From: an uncultured Gemella sp.
GTDB lineage: Bacteria; Bacillota; Bacilli; Staphylococcales; Gemellaceae
Assembly: GCA_945869755.1 (NCBI GenBank)
Contig: CAMBPW010000001.1
Span: 1 to 32,217, forward strand
Length of the DNA: 32,217 nucleotides
Reading direction: 5' to 3'
The position numbers and the translations under genes were made by a program. Under the pieces are notes generated by a model. That model did no database searches and was not told the origin of the DNA. It worked only from the letters and a program-made list of their open reading frames with translations. Position 1 is the stretch's first letter. Each line of letters starts with the position of its first letter. Shown in pieces: positions 15,435 to 23,187 of this stretch.

Positions 15435-15776
15435 TTACTTTTTATATATTTCTTCTTTAATTACTGAAATTATAGTTTCTATTTCTTCATTCAAATTTTT
15501 GTCTAATTCTTCTTTAGTAATTATGTTATCATTAAATGCTGTAGTATATCCTAAAATAATAGATAAAGAATTCTTTATTTTATGAAGAATAAATTTCTTT
15601 TTTTCTTCATTTTTATCAAATGTATTACTTTTTTTATATATAATAAAAATATTTAATAATAATAAAATAATTATTATTGGTATAATAATATAATTAGATA
15701 TTAGTTGAAATATTGATATAACTAATGTTATCAAAATTAAAATATTTACTATTATTAAACTATGAAGATTGCTCAT
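15435..15776 (-). CDS. Small membrane protein with HisKA-like segment
   Basis: I do not recognise this 113-aa protein as a named family. It has two hydrophobic spans (about 7-27 and 30-47) and then a basic, helical cytoplasmic part with FILHKIKNSLSIILGYTTAFN. H65-x-I-K-N-x-L-x-x-I-x-G closely follows the H-box of histidine kinases (HE[LI][KR][TN]PL..I.G). Residues 62-83 and 88-110 would be the two helices of a DHp hairpin. No ATPase domain follows, and the acidic residue normally after the His is Lys, which argues against ordinary autophosphorylation. It overlaps the rsmI end by 17 bases, has only a distant GAAAGG, and is probably made by coupling. It is last in the operon. Confidence 0.72.
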   Translation of the reverse strand: MSNLHSLIIVNILILITLVISIFQLISNYIIIPIIIILLLLNIFIIYKKSNTFDKNEEKKKFILHKIKNSLSIILGYTTAFNDNIITKEELDKNLNEEIETIISVIKEEIYKK

Positions 15777-16590
15777 GATATAAATTATATACCTTTCTTT
15801 TGTTTATATTATATTTATTTGAAATAATCTTTATAGCTTCTGAATTTTTCATTCCATTATTAGTAAGAGCATTTATTTCTTCAAGTAATTTATTATCATC
15901 TATTTTCTCTAATTCTTTTTCTCCCGGAGATATTATAACTACAAATTCTCCTTTTTCTTTTATTTTATTTTCTGCAAATAACTCTAAAATATTTTTTACT
16001 TTATTAGTTTCTACTTGTTCATATATTTTTGTTAATTCTCTTGCAATAGAAATAACTCTATTTCCATCATAAGATGCTATTGTTTCTAAAAGTTTTAAAA
16101 CTCTATGTGGTGATTCATAAATAATAGCTGTAGTTTCTTGTTTTAATATATTTTTTACTTTATTTGATAATTCACTTGTTTTTCGAGGTAAAAATCCATA
16201 AAATGTATAATTATAAGATTCAATTCCACTAGAAATCAATGCGGTTAGTCCTGCATTTGCTCCAGGTATTGCAAATACATTAATATTTTTTTCTCGACAT
16301 TTTTTTACTAATATATACCCTGGATCTGATATACATGGCAACCCTGCATCAGATACTAAGGCTACTTCATTCCCTGCTAATATGTATTCAATTATTTTAT
16401 TACTACTTTTTTCTTCATTATGTTCATGATAACTAATTAATTTTTTATCTTTTATTTCAAAATGATTTAATAATTTTTGTGTATTTCTAGTATCTTCACA
16501 AGCTATAATATCAACATTAGACAAAATTTTTAAGGCTCTTATTGTAATATCTTCTAAATTACCTATTGGGGTTGCTACTAAATATAACAT
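15760..16590 (-). CDS. rsmI: 16S rRNA 2'-O-methyltransferase RsmI
   Basis: RsmI methylates the ribose of C1402 in the decoding centre of 16S rRNA using SAM. The 276-aa protein starts YLVATPIGNLEDITIRAL and contains CEDTRNTQKLLNHF, SYHEHNE, ALVSDAGLPCISDPG, PGANAGLTALISSG and FYGFLPRK, all hallmark blocks of the tetrapyrrole-methylase fold used here, plus the small C-terminal helical part. GAAGG precedes the ATG. It follows the GIY-YIG gene by ten bases. In Bacillus the same order (yazA-yabC) is found. Confidence 0.95.
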   Translation of the reverse strand: MLYLVATPIGNLEDITIRALKILSNVDIIACEDTRNTQKLLNHFEIKDKKLISYHEHNEEKSSNKIIEYILAGNEVALVSDAGLPCISDPGYILVKKCREKNINVFAIPGANAGLTALISSGIESYNYTFYGFLPRKTSELSNKVKNILKQETTAIIYESPHRVLKLLETIASYDGNRVISIARELTKIYEQVETNKVKNILELFAENKIKEKGEFVVIISPGEKELEKIDDNKLLEEINALTNNGMKNSEAIKIISNKYNINKRKVYNLYHEQSS

Positions 16591-16600
16591 ATTTTTTCCT

Positions 16601-16918
16601 TCACTTATTTTTTTCTAAATTTTTATTTATTCTATCAATTATCATTTTTTTATCTTTAGTTAAATTATATTCTATGTATTTTACTTTATTTTTTTTCGAA
16701 AGTTTTTTTAACAATATTTCATTTTTTATAGCTTCTGATTTATTTTCATATTCATCATAATAAATTAAAACAACAGGCGTTCTTCCTTTAGTATATTTAG
16801 CTCCTTTTTTTAAATTATGAACTAAAACTCTTTTATTTAAGTCAGTAGTATATCCAATATAGTAACTATCATCATTACATTTTAAAATATAAACATATGC
16901 TTTATTAATCAATTCCAT
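16601..16918 (-). CDS. GIY-YIG domain protein, YazA type
   Basis: This 105-aa protein is almost entirely one GIY-YIG nuclease domain: YVYILKCNDDSYYIGYT, then R in NKRVLVHN and E in NKSEAIKNE, which fit the catalytic Tyr, Arg and Glu. YazA/UPF0213 proteins are conserved beside trmN6 and rsmI in Bacilli. Their substrate is not established, and structure-specific DNA cleavage is the usual guess. It overlaps trmN6 by 14 bases, with AAAAGG five bases before its ATG. The C-terminus is Lys-rich. Confidence 0.88.
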   Translation of the reverse strand: MELINKAYVYILKCNDDSYYIGYTTDLNKRVLVHNLKKGAKYTKGRTPVVLIYYDEYENKSEAIKNEILLKKLSKKNKVKYIEYNLTKDKKMIIDRINKNLEKNK

Positions 16919-17636
16919 AAACCTTTTTCATATCTTCTGTGTAACTACCATCTTCGTTATAAATGTACATAGGTTGTTCAATTTTTATATCATTAACACT
17001 AGAAATACTACCTTCAATTAAAACTATTTTACTATTACTACTACTTTTTTTACTATAAACAAATTTTATTCTTTTTATAGCAAGAGAATTATCATTAAAA
17101 GTTTTTATAATATCAGCTATTCTATAACTTCTATGAACCAAAGAAAATTTACCATTTTGCTTTAATAAATATTTTACAGCTAAAGCTACATCATTTAAAT
17201 TACATAATATTTCGTGTCTAGAAATACTATGATTAGTTTTTTCTTTAATATTAGGCATATTTTCAATAGGAAAATATGGCGGATTACAAACAATATAATC
17301 AAAAGACGAAGGCATAAAATAAGATTTTATATTTTTTATATCTCCTTCTATTGCATTTATATCTTGTAATTTATTTAATAATATATTTTTTTTAGACAAG
17401 TTTACTAAATCTTGTTGTATTTCAAACATTGTAATATTTGAATTAGTTTTTTCTCTAAGTAATATTGATATTGCACCATTACCTGAACATAAATCAATAA
17501 TTTTTTTATATACTTTTTTAGGAACATTAGAAAAATTGGCTAATAAAAAAGAATCTGTTGATACACTATAATAGTCTTCATATTGTATTAATTTATAATT
17601 ATCAGATAAATTATCTATCCTTTCTTTCTTATGCAT
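16905..17636 (-). CDS. trmN6: tRNA1(Val) (adenine-N6)-methyltransferase family protein
   Basis: This 243-aa SAM methyltransferase has motif I as DLCSGNGAI (48-56) and the amino-methylase motif NPPY (118-121) in VCNPPYFP. These belong to the TrmN6/YabB group, which puts N6-methyl on A37 of tRNA-Val in E. coli. The tRNA target in Bacilli is inferred. The start is set at 17636 because GGAG lies nine bases upstream and eight bases overlap the ricT end. An upstream in-frame ATG at 17690 lies deep inside ricT and lacks such a site. The order ricT-(yabA)-trmN6-yazA-rsmI is that of Bacillus, but yabA is missing here. Confidence 0.9.
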   Translation of the reverse strand: MHKKERIDNLSDNYKLIQYEDYYSVSTDSFLLANFSNVPKKVYKKIIDLCSGNGAISILLREKTNSNITMFEIQQDLVNLSKKNILLNKLQDINAIEGDIKNIKSYFMPSSFDYIVCNPPYFPIENMPNIKEKTNHSISRHEILCNLNDVALAVKYLLKQNGKFSLVHRSYRIADIIKTFNDNSLAIKRIKFVYSKKSSSNSKIVLIEGSISSVNDIKIEQPMYIYNEDGSYTEDMKKVYGID

Positions 17637-18441
17637 TTGTAAAAGCTCCATCTGTAAACTGTTCAATTTTAACAGCGATAACATCTCCATTTTCTGTAGA
17701 CTTTAGCATAACTAATTCTTTAATAGGATCGATATCTTTTAAGATATATTCTTTGTCATTATATATTATACTGCTATTTATATCTGGAAATAATGATGCA
17801 ACTTTTTTATAATAATCATTTTCATATTTCAGGCAACATAGTAATTTCCCACAAACTCCTGTTACTTTAGAAATATTGAAAATTAAATTTTGTTCTTTTA
17901 CCATTTTAATTGAAACTTGATGAAAATCTGTTAAGAAATTTGTACAGCACAAAGGTTTTCCACACGGACCTAAACCAGAAATTTCTTTGCTATGTTCTCT
18001 TTCTGTAACTTGATAAAGCTCTATTTTAGTTTTAAAAATCATTGCCAATTCTTTTAATAAATCTCTAAAATCAACTCTACCTTCACTAAAATATAAAAAA
18101 GTTAATTTGTCCCGATTTAAAGAATAATATGTAGTAATTAATTTCATATCAAGATCTAATCTAAAAATAACATTTGTTGCGATTTCAAGTATTCCTTCCT
18201 TGTATTTTTTGTTACTTTCATATTTCAAAATATCTTTGTCAGTTGCTTTTCTAGAAATAGTATATTCATCAACATTTAATTCACTACTATTATAATTGTT
18301 TTTTGAAAGAATTTCCCCTAGATATTGAACTTGTCCATCTGAAAGTACAACTATGTCGCTATTCATATAGTAAGAAGATACATTTTTCAAATAACAAATT
18401 TTATTTTTTTCTAATAATTTTATAACTGAAACTTCATTCAT
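17629..18441 (-). CDS. ricT: RicT/YaaT, PSP1-domain protein of the Y-complex
   Basis: RicT works with RicA and RicF as the Y-complex, which carries Fe-S clusters and steers RNase Y in the maturation of operon mRNAs. In Bacillus it also affects sporulation and competence. The 270-aa protein has a PSP1 C-terminal domain and six conserved cysteines, in GPCGKPLCC (C160, C165, C166) and VCGKLLCCLKYE (C197, C202, C203). TAGGAGG precedes the ATG by four bases. It is eight bases after holB. The window's rich supply of Fe-S assembly genes suits its cluster need, but RicA and RicF are not here. Confidence 0.92.
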   Translation of the reverse strand: MNEVSVIKLLEKNKICYLKNVSSYYMNSDIVVLSDGQVQYLGEILSKNNYNSSELNVDEYTISRKATDKDILKYESNKKYKEGILEIATNVIFRLDLDMKLITTYYSLNRDKLTFLYFSEGRVDFRDLLKELAMIFKTKIELYQVTEREHSKEISGLGPCGKPLCCTNFLTDFHQVSIKMVKEQNLIFNISKVTGVCGKLLCCLKYENDYYKKVASLFPDINSSIIYNDKEYILKDIDPIKELVMLKSTENGDVIAVKIEQFTDGAFTNA

Positions 18442-18449
18442 AAATCCTC

Positions 18450-19283
18450 CTAAGAAAGTATTAACTGCTGTTTTTCTAATATCAATTTAGCTAAAAATGA
18501 TTCTAAAACTAATATTGGCGAAACGTTAGAATTAAGAAAAATTTTAGATTCTAATATATTGGAATAAATTTGTGTATAATTTTTTATATTTAATTCAAGT
18601 ACATTTGTATTATTTTTATAGTTTTCTAATAATATATCAAAAAAATAATTAATATCTTCTTTTGTAGTTAATTGCTCAATTAAATTTAAACTACTAATAT
18701 TCATATTGATTTTGCAGTCTGTAATATATTTATTAACAATATTTAATATTCTTTCTTTTTCTGTACTATTTTTTATCTCTAAATCATCTCGGAAGTTTGA
18801 AAATATGTTTATAGTTTGGCATCTTGAAATTATTGTATTTAAAACCATACTTTTATTTTCTGTACTTAAAATAATTATAATATTATCTTCTGGTTCTTCC
18901 AAAACTTTTAACAAGCTATTAGCAGCCTGTTGAGTTAATTTATCAACATTTTTTATCCAATATATTTTTCTCCCATATATTGATTTTAAATTTGCCTCTT
19001 GTTTTATTTTTAAAATATCTTCTTTTTTTATATTACCTTCTTGCTCTAATATATAAAAATCTAAATAATTGTTATTATTAATATTTTTACAAACTTTACA
19101 ATTATCACAAAAATTATAATTATTTGTACTATTATCACAAAATAAAGTTTTAACAAAAGAATATATTTCAATATTTATAGCATCACTGCTCTGCCCATAA
19201 AACAAATACGCATGAGATAACTTATTATTTTTTATTGAGTTAATCAAATATTTATTAAAAATTCTGTTATTATCTATTTCCAT
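18450..19283 (-). CDS. holB: DNA polymerase III subunit delta'
   Basis: Delta' is the rigid part of the clamp loader that sets the beta clamp on DNA. The 277-aa protein has the RFC-type layout: HAYLFYGQSS at the P-loop place (no GKT, as delta' does not bind ATP), a zinc module C49-x9-C59-x2-C62-x2-C65, the helical ANSLLKVLEEP block and the SRC motif with the arginine finger that acts on the neighbouring DnaX subunit. It overlaps tmk by ten bases (ATGGAAATAG). In Bacillus yaaQ and yaaR lie between tmk and holB. Both are absent here. Confidence 0.92.
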   Translation of the reverse strand: MEIDNNRIFNKYLINSIKNNKLSHAYLFYGQSSDAINIEIYSFVKTLFCDNSTNNYNFCDNCKVCKNINNNNYLDFYILEQEGNIKKEDILKIKQEANLKSIYGRKIYWIKNVDKLTQQAANSLLKVLEEPEDNIIIILSTENKSMVLNTIISRCQTINIFSNFRDDLEIKNSTEKERILNIVNKYITDCKINMNISSLNLIEQLTTKEDINYFFDILLENYKNNTNVLELNIKNYTQIYSNILESKIFLNSNVSPILVLESFLAKLILEKQQLILS

Positions 19284-19894
19284 TTTTCAATTAGACCTTC
19301 TATGATTTCTATACTTTGCCTTTTTACATCTTCTAAATTTTTATTAGCATTAATAGTAATAACTCTATCTGAATTGTTTTTAGCTATATTATCATAACCT
19401 TCTTTTATTCTAGTGTAAAAATCTATTTTTTCGCTATCTAGCCTATTGTTATCATCACGTTTTTTTGTTCTACTTATCCCTAAATTTATATCCACATCAA
19501 AATAAAGTGTAACATCTGGCATTAAACTTTCTAAAATATAATTATTAATATCAATAATATCATCTATTTTTAAATTTCTTCCATAACCTTGATACGCTAT
19601 AGAACTATCTAAAAATCTATCGCATAAAACAATAGAGCCTTTTTCTAATTCTGGTAAAATTTTATTTAAAATGTGTTCTCTTCTACTTGCCGCAAATAAT
19701 AAAGCTTCTGTTTTAGCATCTACATTAAAATTTAATAGTATATCCCTAATCTTTTCACTTACTTCTGTTCCGCCAGGTTCTCTAGTTATTACTACATTAT
19801 AACCTTTTTCTATCAAATACTGTTCTATATATTTTATTATTGTTGTTTTTCCAGAACCATCTGTTCCTTCTATAGTTATAAATTTTCCGTACAT
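19274..19894 (-). CDS. tmk: Thymidylate kinase
   Basis: Tmk phosphorylates dTMP to dTDP with ATP, needed for dTTP. The 206-aa protein has Walker A GTDGSGKTT (10-18), the DR motif in VLCDRFLDSSIAYQG and the TREPGGTEVSEKIR loop. The start at 19894 is preferred: GGAG lies six bases upstream, and the product begins MYGKFITIEG as the family does. The earlier ATG at 19906 has its possible GGAG buried in the arm of a perfect 16-bp hairpin. It heads a chain of overlapping genes down to 15435. Confidence 0.94.
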   Translation of the reverse strand: MYGKFITIEGTDGSGKTTIIKYIEQYLIEKGYNVVITREPGGTEVSEKIRDILLNFNVDAKTEALLFAASRREHILNKILPELEKGSIVLCDRFLDSSIAYQGYGRNLKIDDIIDINNYILESLMPDVTLYFDVDINLGISRTKKRDDNNRLDSEKIDFYTRIKEGYDNIAKNNSDRVITINANKNLEDVKRQSIEIIEGLIEKWK

Positions 19895-19907
19895 TAATAT
19901 CTCCATA

Positions 19908-19946
19908 TAAATATAACTCCACTTATTATTAGTGGAGTTATATTTA
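19908..19946 (-). terminator. Perfect 16-bp hairpin between talC and tmk
   Basis: Arms 19908-19923 and 19931-19946 pair without mismatch around a seven-base loop, directly after the talC stop. On the minus strand no clean T-run follows the right arm (only the TTATATTTAT within and just after it), so it may be a leaky terminator or an RNA 3'-end stabiliser rather than a full stop. No separate tmk promoter is evident, so read-through from talC is probable. Confidence 0.65.
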
Positions 19947-19947
19947 A

Positions 19948-20601
19948 TTATTCACCAAATACTTTTAAATAATCTTTTTTAAATTGTTCTATCCCTTTAT
20001 CCGTTAATGGATGATTAATTAATTGCATAATTACTTTATATGGTACTGTTGCAATATCACATCCTAATTTAGAACACTCTAATACATGAATTGGATTTCT
20101 AACACTAGCTGCTATTATTTCTGTATCTATATTATTAACCTTAAAAATATTAACAATATCAGCTATAAGATTTAATCCATCATAAGATATATCATCTAAA
20201 CGTCCTAAAAATGGAGAAACATAAGTCGCTCCAGCTCTTGCTGCTAATAAAGCTTGTCCAGGTGTAAAAATAAGCGTTAAATTCGTTTTTATACCTTCTT
20301 TTGACAATACACTCGTAGCCTTAAGACCTTCTGCTGTCATTGGAATTTTTACAACCATATTAGGATGAATATTAGCTATTTCTCTTGCTTCTTTTATTAT
20401 ATCTTCTGCTAATTCTGTTGTAGCTTTAACTTCTCCACTAATTGGACCATCAACAATGTCAGTAATTTCTTTTATTACTTCATTAAAATCACGTCCTTCT
20501 TTCGCAATTAATGAAGGATTTGTAGTAACCCCACAAATAACACCTAAATCATTTGCTATTTTAATTTCTTCTACATTAGCTGTATCAATAAAAAATTTCA
20601 T
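19948..20601 (-). CDS. Transaldolase, TalC/F6P-aldolase type
   Basis: This 217-aa enzyme belongs to the small transaldolase subfamily (TalC/MipB/FSA). The start MKFFIDTANVEEI, the GVTTNPSLIAKEG block, the Schiff-base lysine K85 in VVKIPMT and the AGATYVSPFLGR motif are all present. Such proteins either act as true transaldolase of the pentose phosphate pathway or as fructose-6-phosphate aldolase. Most Bacilli members are transaldolases. AAGGGG lies eight bases before the ATG. With fbp class III and prs also here, it fits hexose/pentose phosphate balance, although they are not in one operon. Confidence 0.93.
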   Translation of the reverse strand: MKFFIDTANVEEIKIANDLGVICGVTTNPSLIAKEGRDFNEVIKEITDIVDGPISGEVKATTELAEDIIKEAREIANIHPNMVVKIPMTAEGLKATSVLSKEGIKTNLTLIFTPGQALLAARAGATYVSPFLGRLDDISYDGLNLIADIVNIFKVNNIDTEIIAASVRNPIHVLECSKLGCDIATVPYKVIMQLINHPLTDKGIEQFKKDYLKVFGE

Positions 20602-20638
20602 TAAATTAACCCCTTTATAATATTGCTTATTTATTCAT

Positions 20639-20667
20639 ATGTTATCACAAACTATGTAAAAAATCAA
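20639..20667 (-). promoter_or_regulatory. talC promoter
   Basis: -35 TTGATT (20667-20662 on the minus strand), 17-base spacer, extended -10 TGATAACAT (hexamer 20644-20639). It is divergent from and close to the promoter of the small membrane protein gene at 20749. Confidence 0.55.
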
Positions 20668-20697
20668 TTTTAAAGTTAAAATGTAAAAATTATTAAA

Positions 20698-20726
20698 TTG
20701 TTTTTTTTTATTATATATGGTAAAAT
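20698..20726 (+). promoter_or_regulatory. Promoter of the small membrane protein gene
   Basis: -35 TTGTTT (20698-20703), 17-base spacer, extended -10 TGGTAAAAT (hexamer 20721-20726). The leader would be about 15 bases, with GGAGG at 20737-20741. Confidence 0.65.
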
Positions 20727-20748
20727 TTTCTCAATTGGAGGTTTAATA

Positions 20749-21108
20749 ATGAAAAAACATTTAGAAAAAATTCCATATCTAATATTTTCTTTAATTATAT
20801 TTATATTTATGCCTATTTCTTATTTTACTTTAAATAATAAATCTGAAACTATGATTTATTTATTACTTGTTATTTTCCCTATAATAACTTTTTTTATTTC
20901 TTTAATTTACTCTTATAAAAAAGAAAATTTCAGTTATTTATTTTCTATTTTAATAGGTATATTTTACTTATTAACTTGTATTATAATGTTTAATTTCAAT
21001 ATTGTTATTTATTCAATATTTTATATTTTTATTAGCTTGTGTGGTCAAGGAACAGGTTTTTGCATAAAAAAAATAATAAAAAAATTTAAAAAAAGTAAGA
21101 AAGAATAA
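20749..21108 (+). CDS. Unknown small membrane protein, four predicted spans
   Basis: I do not recognise this 119-aa protein. It has four hydrophobic segments (about 9-27, 37-55, 62-80 and 83-101) joined by short loops and ends in a strongly basic tail, KKIIKKFKKSKKE, which should lie in the cytoplasm. A CGQGTGFC stretch lies just after the last span. The start at 20749 is chosen because GGAGG lies seven bases upstream. An in-frame ATG at 20698 would overlap the promoter. It is a single gene between talC and fbp, with its own promoter and terminator, and one of only three on the plus strand, which suggests a late insertion into the region or a lineage-specific gene. Confidence 0.75.
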   Translation: MKKHLEKIPYLIFSLIIFIFMPISYFTLNNKSETMIYLLLVIFPIITFFISLIYSYKKENFSYLFSILIGIFYLLTCIIMFNFNIVIYSIFYIFISLCGQGTGFCIKKIIKKFKKSKKE

Positions 21109-21129
21109 ATTTATTCTTTCTTACTTTTT
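21090..21129. terminator. Bidirectional terminator, 40-base perfect palindrome
   Basis: Twenty bases (21090-21109) are followed at once by their exact inverse complement (21110-21129). The left arm includes the last codons and stop of the plus-strand gene, and A/T runs flank both ends. It serves both that gene and fbp, whose stop lies at 21132-21134. Confidence 0.88.
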
Positions 21130-21131
21130 AC

Positions 21132-23072
21132 TTAATAAGTTTCTTGAATAGATCCTTTTTTATATTCTAAAAGCAATGCTTTTAACTGCGAAATTTGATT
21201 TATTATTTCTTTTCCTACATCCGTATCTTTTATAATTTTTCTATTTTCTATTTTATCAACTACCCTTTTAGTTGATAAGATATCAGTTTCATTTAATATA
21301 GCTATATTTTTATCTTCAAATACATTATGTTTCATTATTTGTAATCCATAAGAATTATATGTTAAAGTATACCCCCCATGCCCTGTAGTTTTATTATACG
21401 CTTTTGACATACCTCCATCAATTACAATAGTTCTCCCATTAGCTTTAACTGGATCTTCTCCTTTTTTTGCTTTTACTGGTGTATGACCATTTATTATATG
21501 TCCATCAGTAGGTAGATTAAATTCTTTTAATACTTTTATCGAAAAATTTTCTGTTTCTCGTAATTTATAGTAAAAATTTTTTTCTTCAATATGTGATTCT
21601 TTATCTTCAATGAAATATCTTTCAAAAGTAGTCATATCTTTTTTACCAAATAATGGAGAATATTCTCCTTGCCATAAATAAAAAAATAATTCATTACCTA
21701 TTTTTTCTTTACTATAAAATATTTGTCTTATTTTAGAATCGAAAAAATCTAATAATTTTTTCCCTTTATAACTTTCTCCTTCATAACTAAAAGTTTGAAA
21801 TTCTCCCTTTTCATTAACAGGCAAACAGCCATGAAGTAATAAGTTACCATTATAACATTTATACATTGAACCTTTTGATATAATAAATTCAATATGTTTT
21901 TTTAATTTTTCACTTGATACGAATAAATCTCTTAGTTTAAACATTAACTTTTCTTCTTCTTCATTTAATTTATATGGATCTTCTTTATCGACAGTTGGAA
22001 AATTACAACTAGTTAATTTATAATTTTTATTATTTATTAATATTGTTTCATCTTCAAAGTTTATTTTGTTAAGTAATCTTCTATTTCTTAAATTAAATTC
22101 TGGAAATTTACTAATTATTTCATTTTCTAATTTAAATTGTATTATTGCTATAGCTTTATGCATTTTTGCTATTTGATAAATTTCTTTAGAGCTATATCTA
22201 TGATCAGTTAATTTAGGATAAAATTCTTTGCATTCATCATCAAAATAATAATTTTCACTTAAATTCAATAACCCTCTTAATGAAATTCCATATCTATCTT
22301 CTATTATATCTAAATTATCATATCTAGCACATATTCTAAGAACATTTGCTATACATATTAAATCACCACAACAAGCCCCTATCCATAACATATCATGATT
22401 TCCCCACTGTATATCCACAGAATGATAATTTATAAGTCTATCCATAACTTTATCTGGATAAGGCCCCCTATCATAAATATCACCAACAATGTGCAAATGA
22501 TTAATAACTAAATTTTGTATTGAAAAAGACAGTTCTTTAATAAAATTATCAGCACTATCTAATTCTATAATACAATCTAATATTTTATTATAATAATTTT
22601 CCTTATCATTATTAATATCCATTTTATAAATTAATTCTTCAATAATATAATTAAATGTTTTAGGAAGTATTTTTCTAGTTTTTGAACGTGTATATTTTCT
22701 AGCTGCAAATTGCACAACTTTCAATAATCTTAATATTATAACCTTTTGAAATTCTATATATTCTAAATTTGAATATTCCTTTTTAATTAATGATAATTTT
22801 TCTTCTGGATAATATATAATTGTAGCTAAAATATTTATTTCTTTTGTAGTTAATATATTTCCAAATATTTCTTTTAATTTTTCTTTAATAACTCCTGAAC
22901 CGTTTCTTAATATGTGATCAAAAACTTCATATTCTCCGTGTATATCACTAATAAAATGTTCTGTCCCTTTAGGTAATGAAAGTATAGATTCAAGATTAAT
23001 TATTTCTCTATTAACTTCATTTATATTTTTAAAATTTTTTGATAATAATTGTAAATGTTCTTTTGTAAACAT
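21132..23072 (-). CDS. fbp: Fructose-1,6-bisphosphatase class III
   Basis: This enzyme removes the 1-phosphate of fructose-1,6-bisphosphate, the key gluconeogenic step. Class III is a Firmicutes-type, metallophosphoesterase-based form unrelated to the class I enzyme. The 646-aa protein has the metal motifs SDIHGEYE, GDIYDRGPYPD, WGNHDMLW and INGHTPVKAKKGEDP. Its length fits the 640-670 aa of the family. The start at 23072 has AAGGGGGG upstream. An in-frame ATG at 23114 lies over the promoter region and is rejected. Confidence 0.95.
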   Translation of the reverse strand: MFTKEHLQLLSKNFKNINEVNREIINLESILSLPKGTEHFISDIHGEYEVFDHILRNGSGVIKEKLKEIFGNILTTKEINILATIIYYPEEKLSLIKKEYSNLEYIEFQKVIILRLLKVVQFAARKYTRSKTRKILPKTFNYIIEELIYKMDINNDKENYYNKILDCIIELDSADNFIKELSFSIQNLVINHLHIVGDIYDRGPYPDKVMDRLINYHSVDIQWGNHDMLWIGACCGDLICIANVLRICARYDNLDIIEDRYGISLRGLLNLSENYYFDDECKEFYPKLTDHRYSSKEIYQIAKMHKAIAIIQFKLENEIISKFPEFNLRNRRLLNKINFEDETILINNKNYKLTSCNFPTVDKEDPYKLNEEEEKLMFKLRDLFVSSEKLKKHIEFIISKGSMYKCYNGNLLLHGCLPVNEKGEFQTFSYEGESYKGKKLLDFFDSKIRQIFYSKEKIGNELFFYLWQGEYSPLFGKKDMTTFERYFIEDKESHIEEKNFYYKLRETENFSIKVLKEFNLPTDGHIINGHTPVKAKKGEDPVKANGRTIVIDGGMSKAYNKTTGHGGYTLTYNSYGLQIMKHNVFEDKNIAILNETDILSTKRVVDKIENRKIIKDTDVGKEIINQISQLKALLLEYKKGSIQETY

Positions 23073-23104
23073 ATATATTCCCCCCTTGCTTATTTTATAA
23101 AAAT

Positions 23105-23133
23105 ATTTTAACATTAATTCGTTTTCATTACAA
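23105..23133 (-). promoter_or_regulatory. fbp promoter
   Basis: -35 TTGTAA (23133-23128 on the minus strand), 17-base spacer, extended -10 TGTTAAAAT (hexamer 23110-23105). No catabolite-response element with a clear CG centre was seen by eye between it and the fbp start. Confidence 0.72.
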
Positions 23134-23138
23134 CGAAA

Positions 23139-23170
23139 AATAAAGAATATGAAAATTCATATTCTTTATT
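23139..23170 (-). terminator. Terminator after ndh
   Basis: 15-bp perfect stem (23139-23153 with 23156-23170), two-base gap, followed on the minus strand by TTTTTCG. It separates ndh from the fbp promoter, whose -35 starts only six bases further on. Confidence 0.85.
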
Positions 23171-23187
23171 CTAATTGCATATTAAAT

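Noticed and set aside
16601..16918. GIY-YIG gene as a homing endonuclease
   Set aside because: It is a bare short domain in a conserved genomic place beside trmN6 and rsmI, without DNA-binding modules or an interrupted host gene.
18450..19283. holB as a damaged gene because its P-loop lacks GKT
   Set aside because: Delta' subunits normally do not bind ATP. The zinc module and the SRC arginine finger are intact.
23073..23114. Upstream ATG extending fbp by 14 residues
   Set aside because: It would lie within the promoter -10 region, and AAGGGGGG fits the ATG at 23072.
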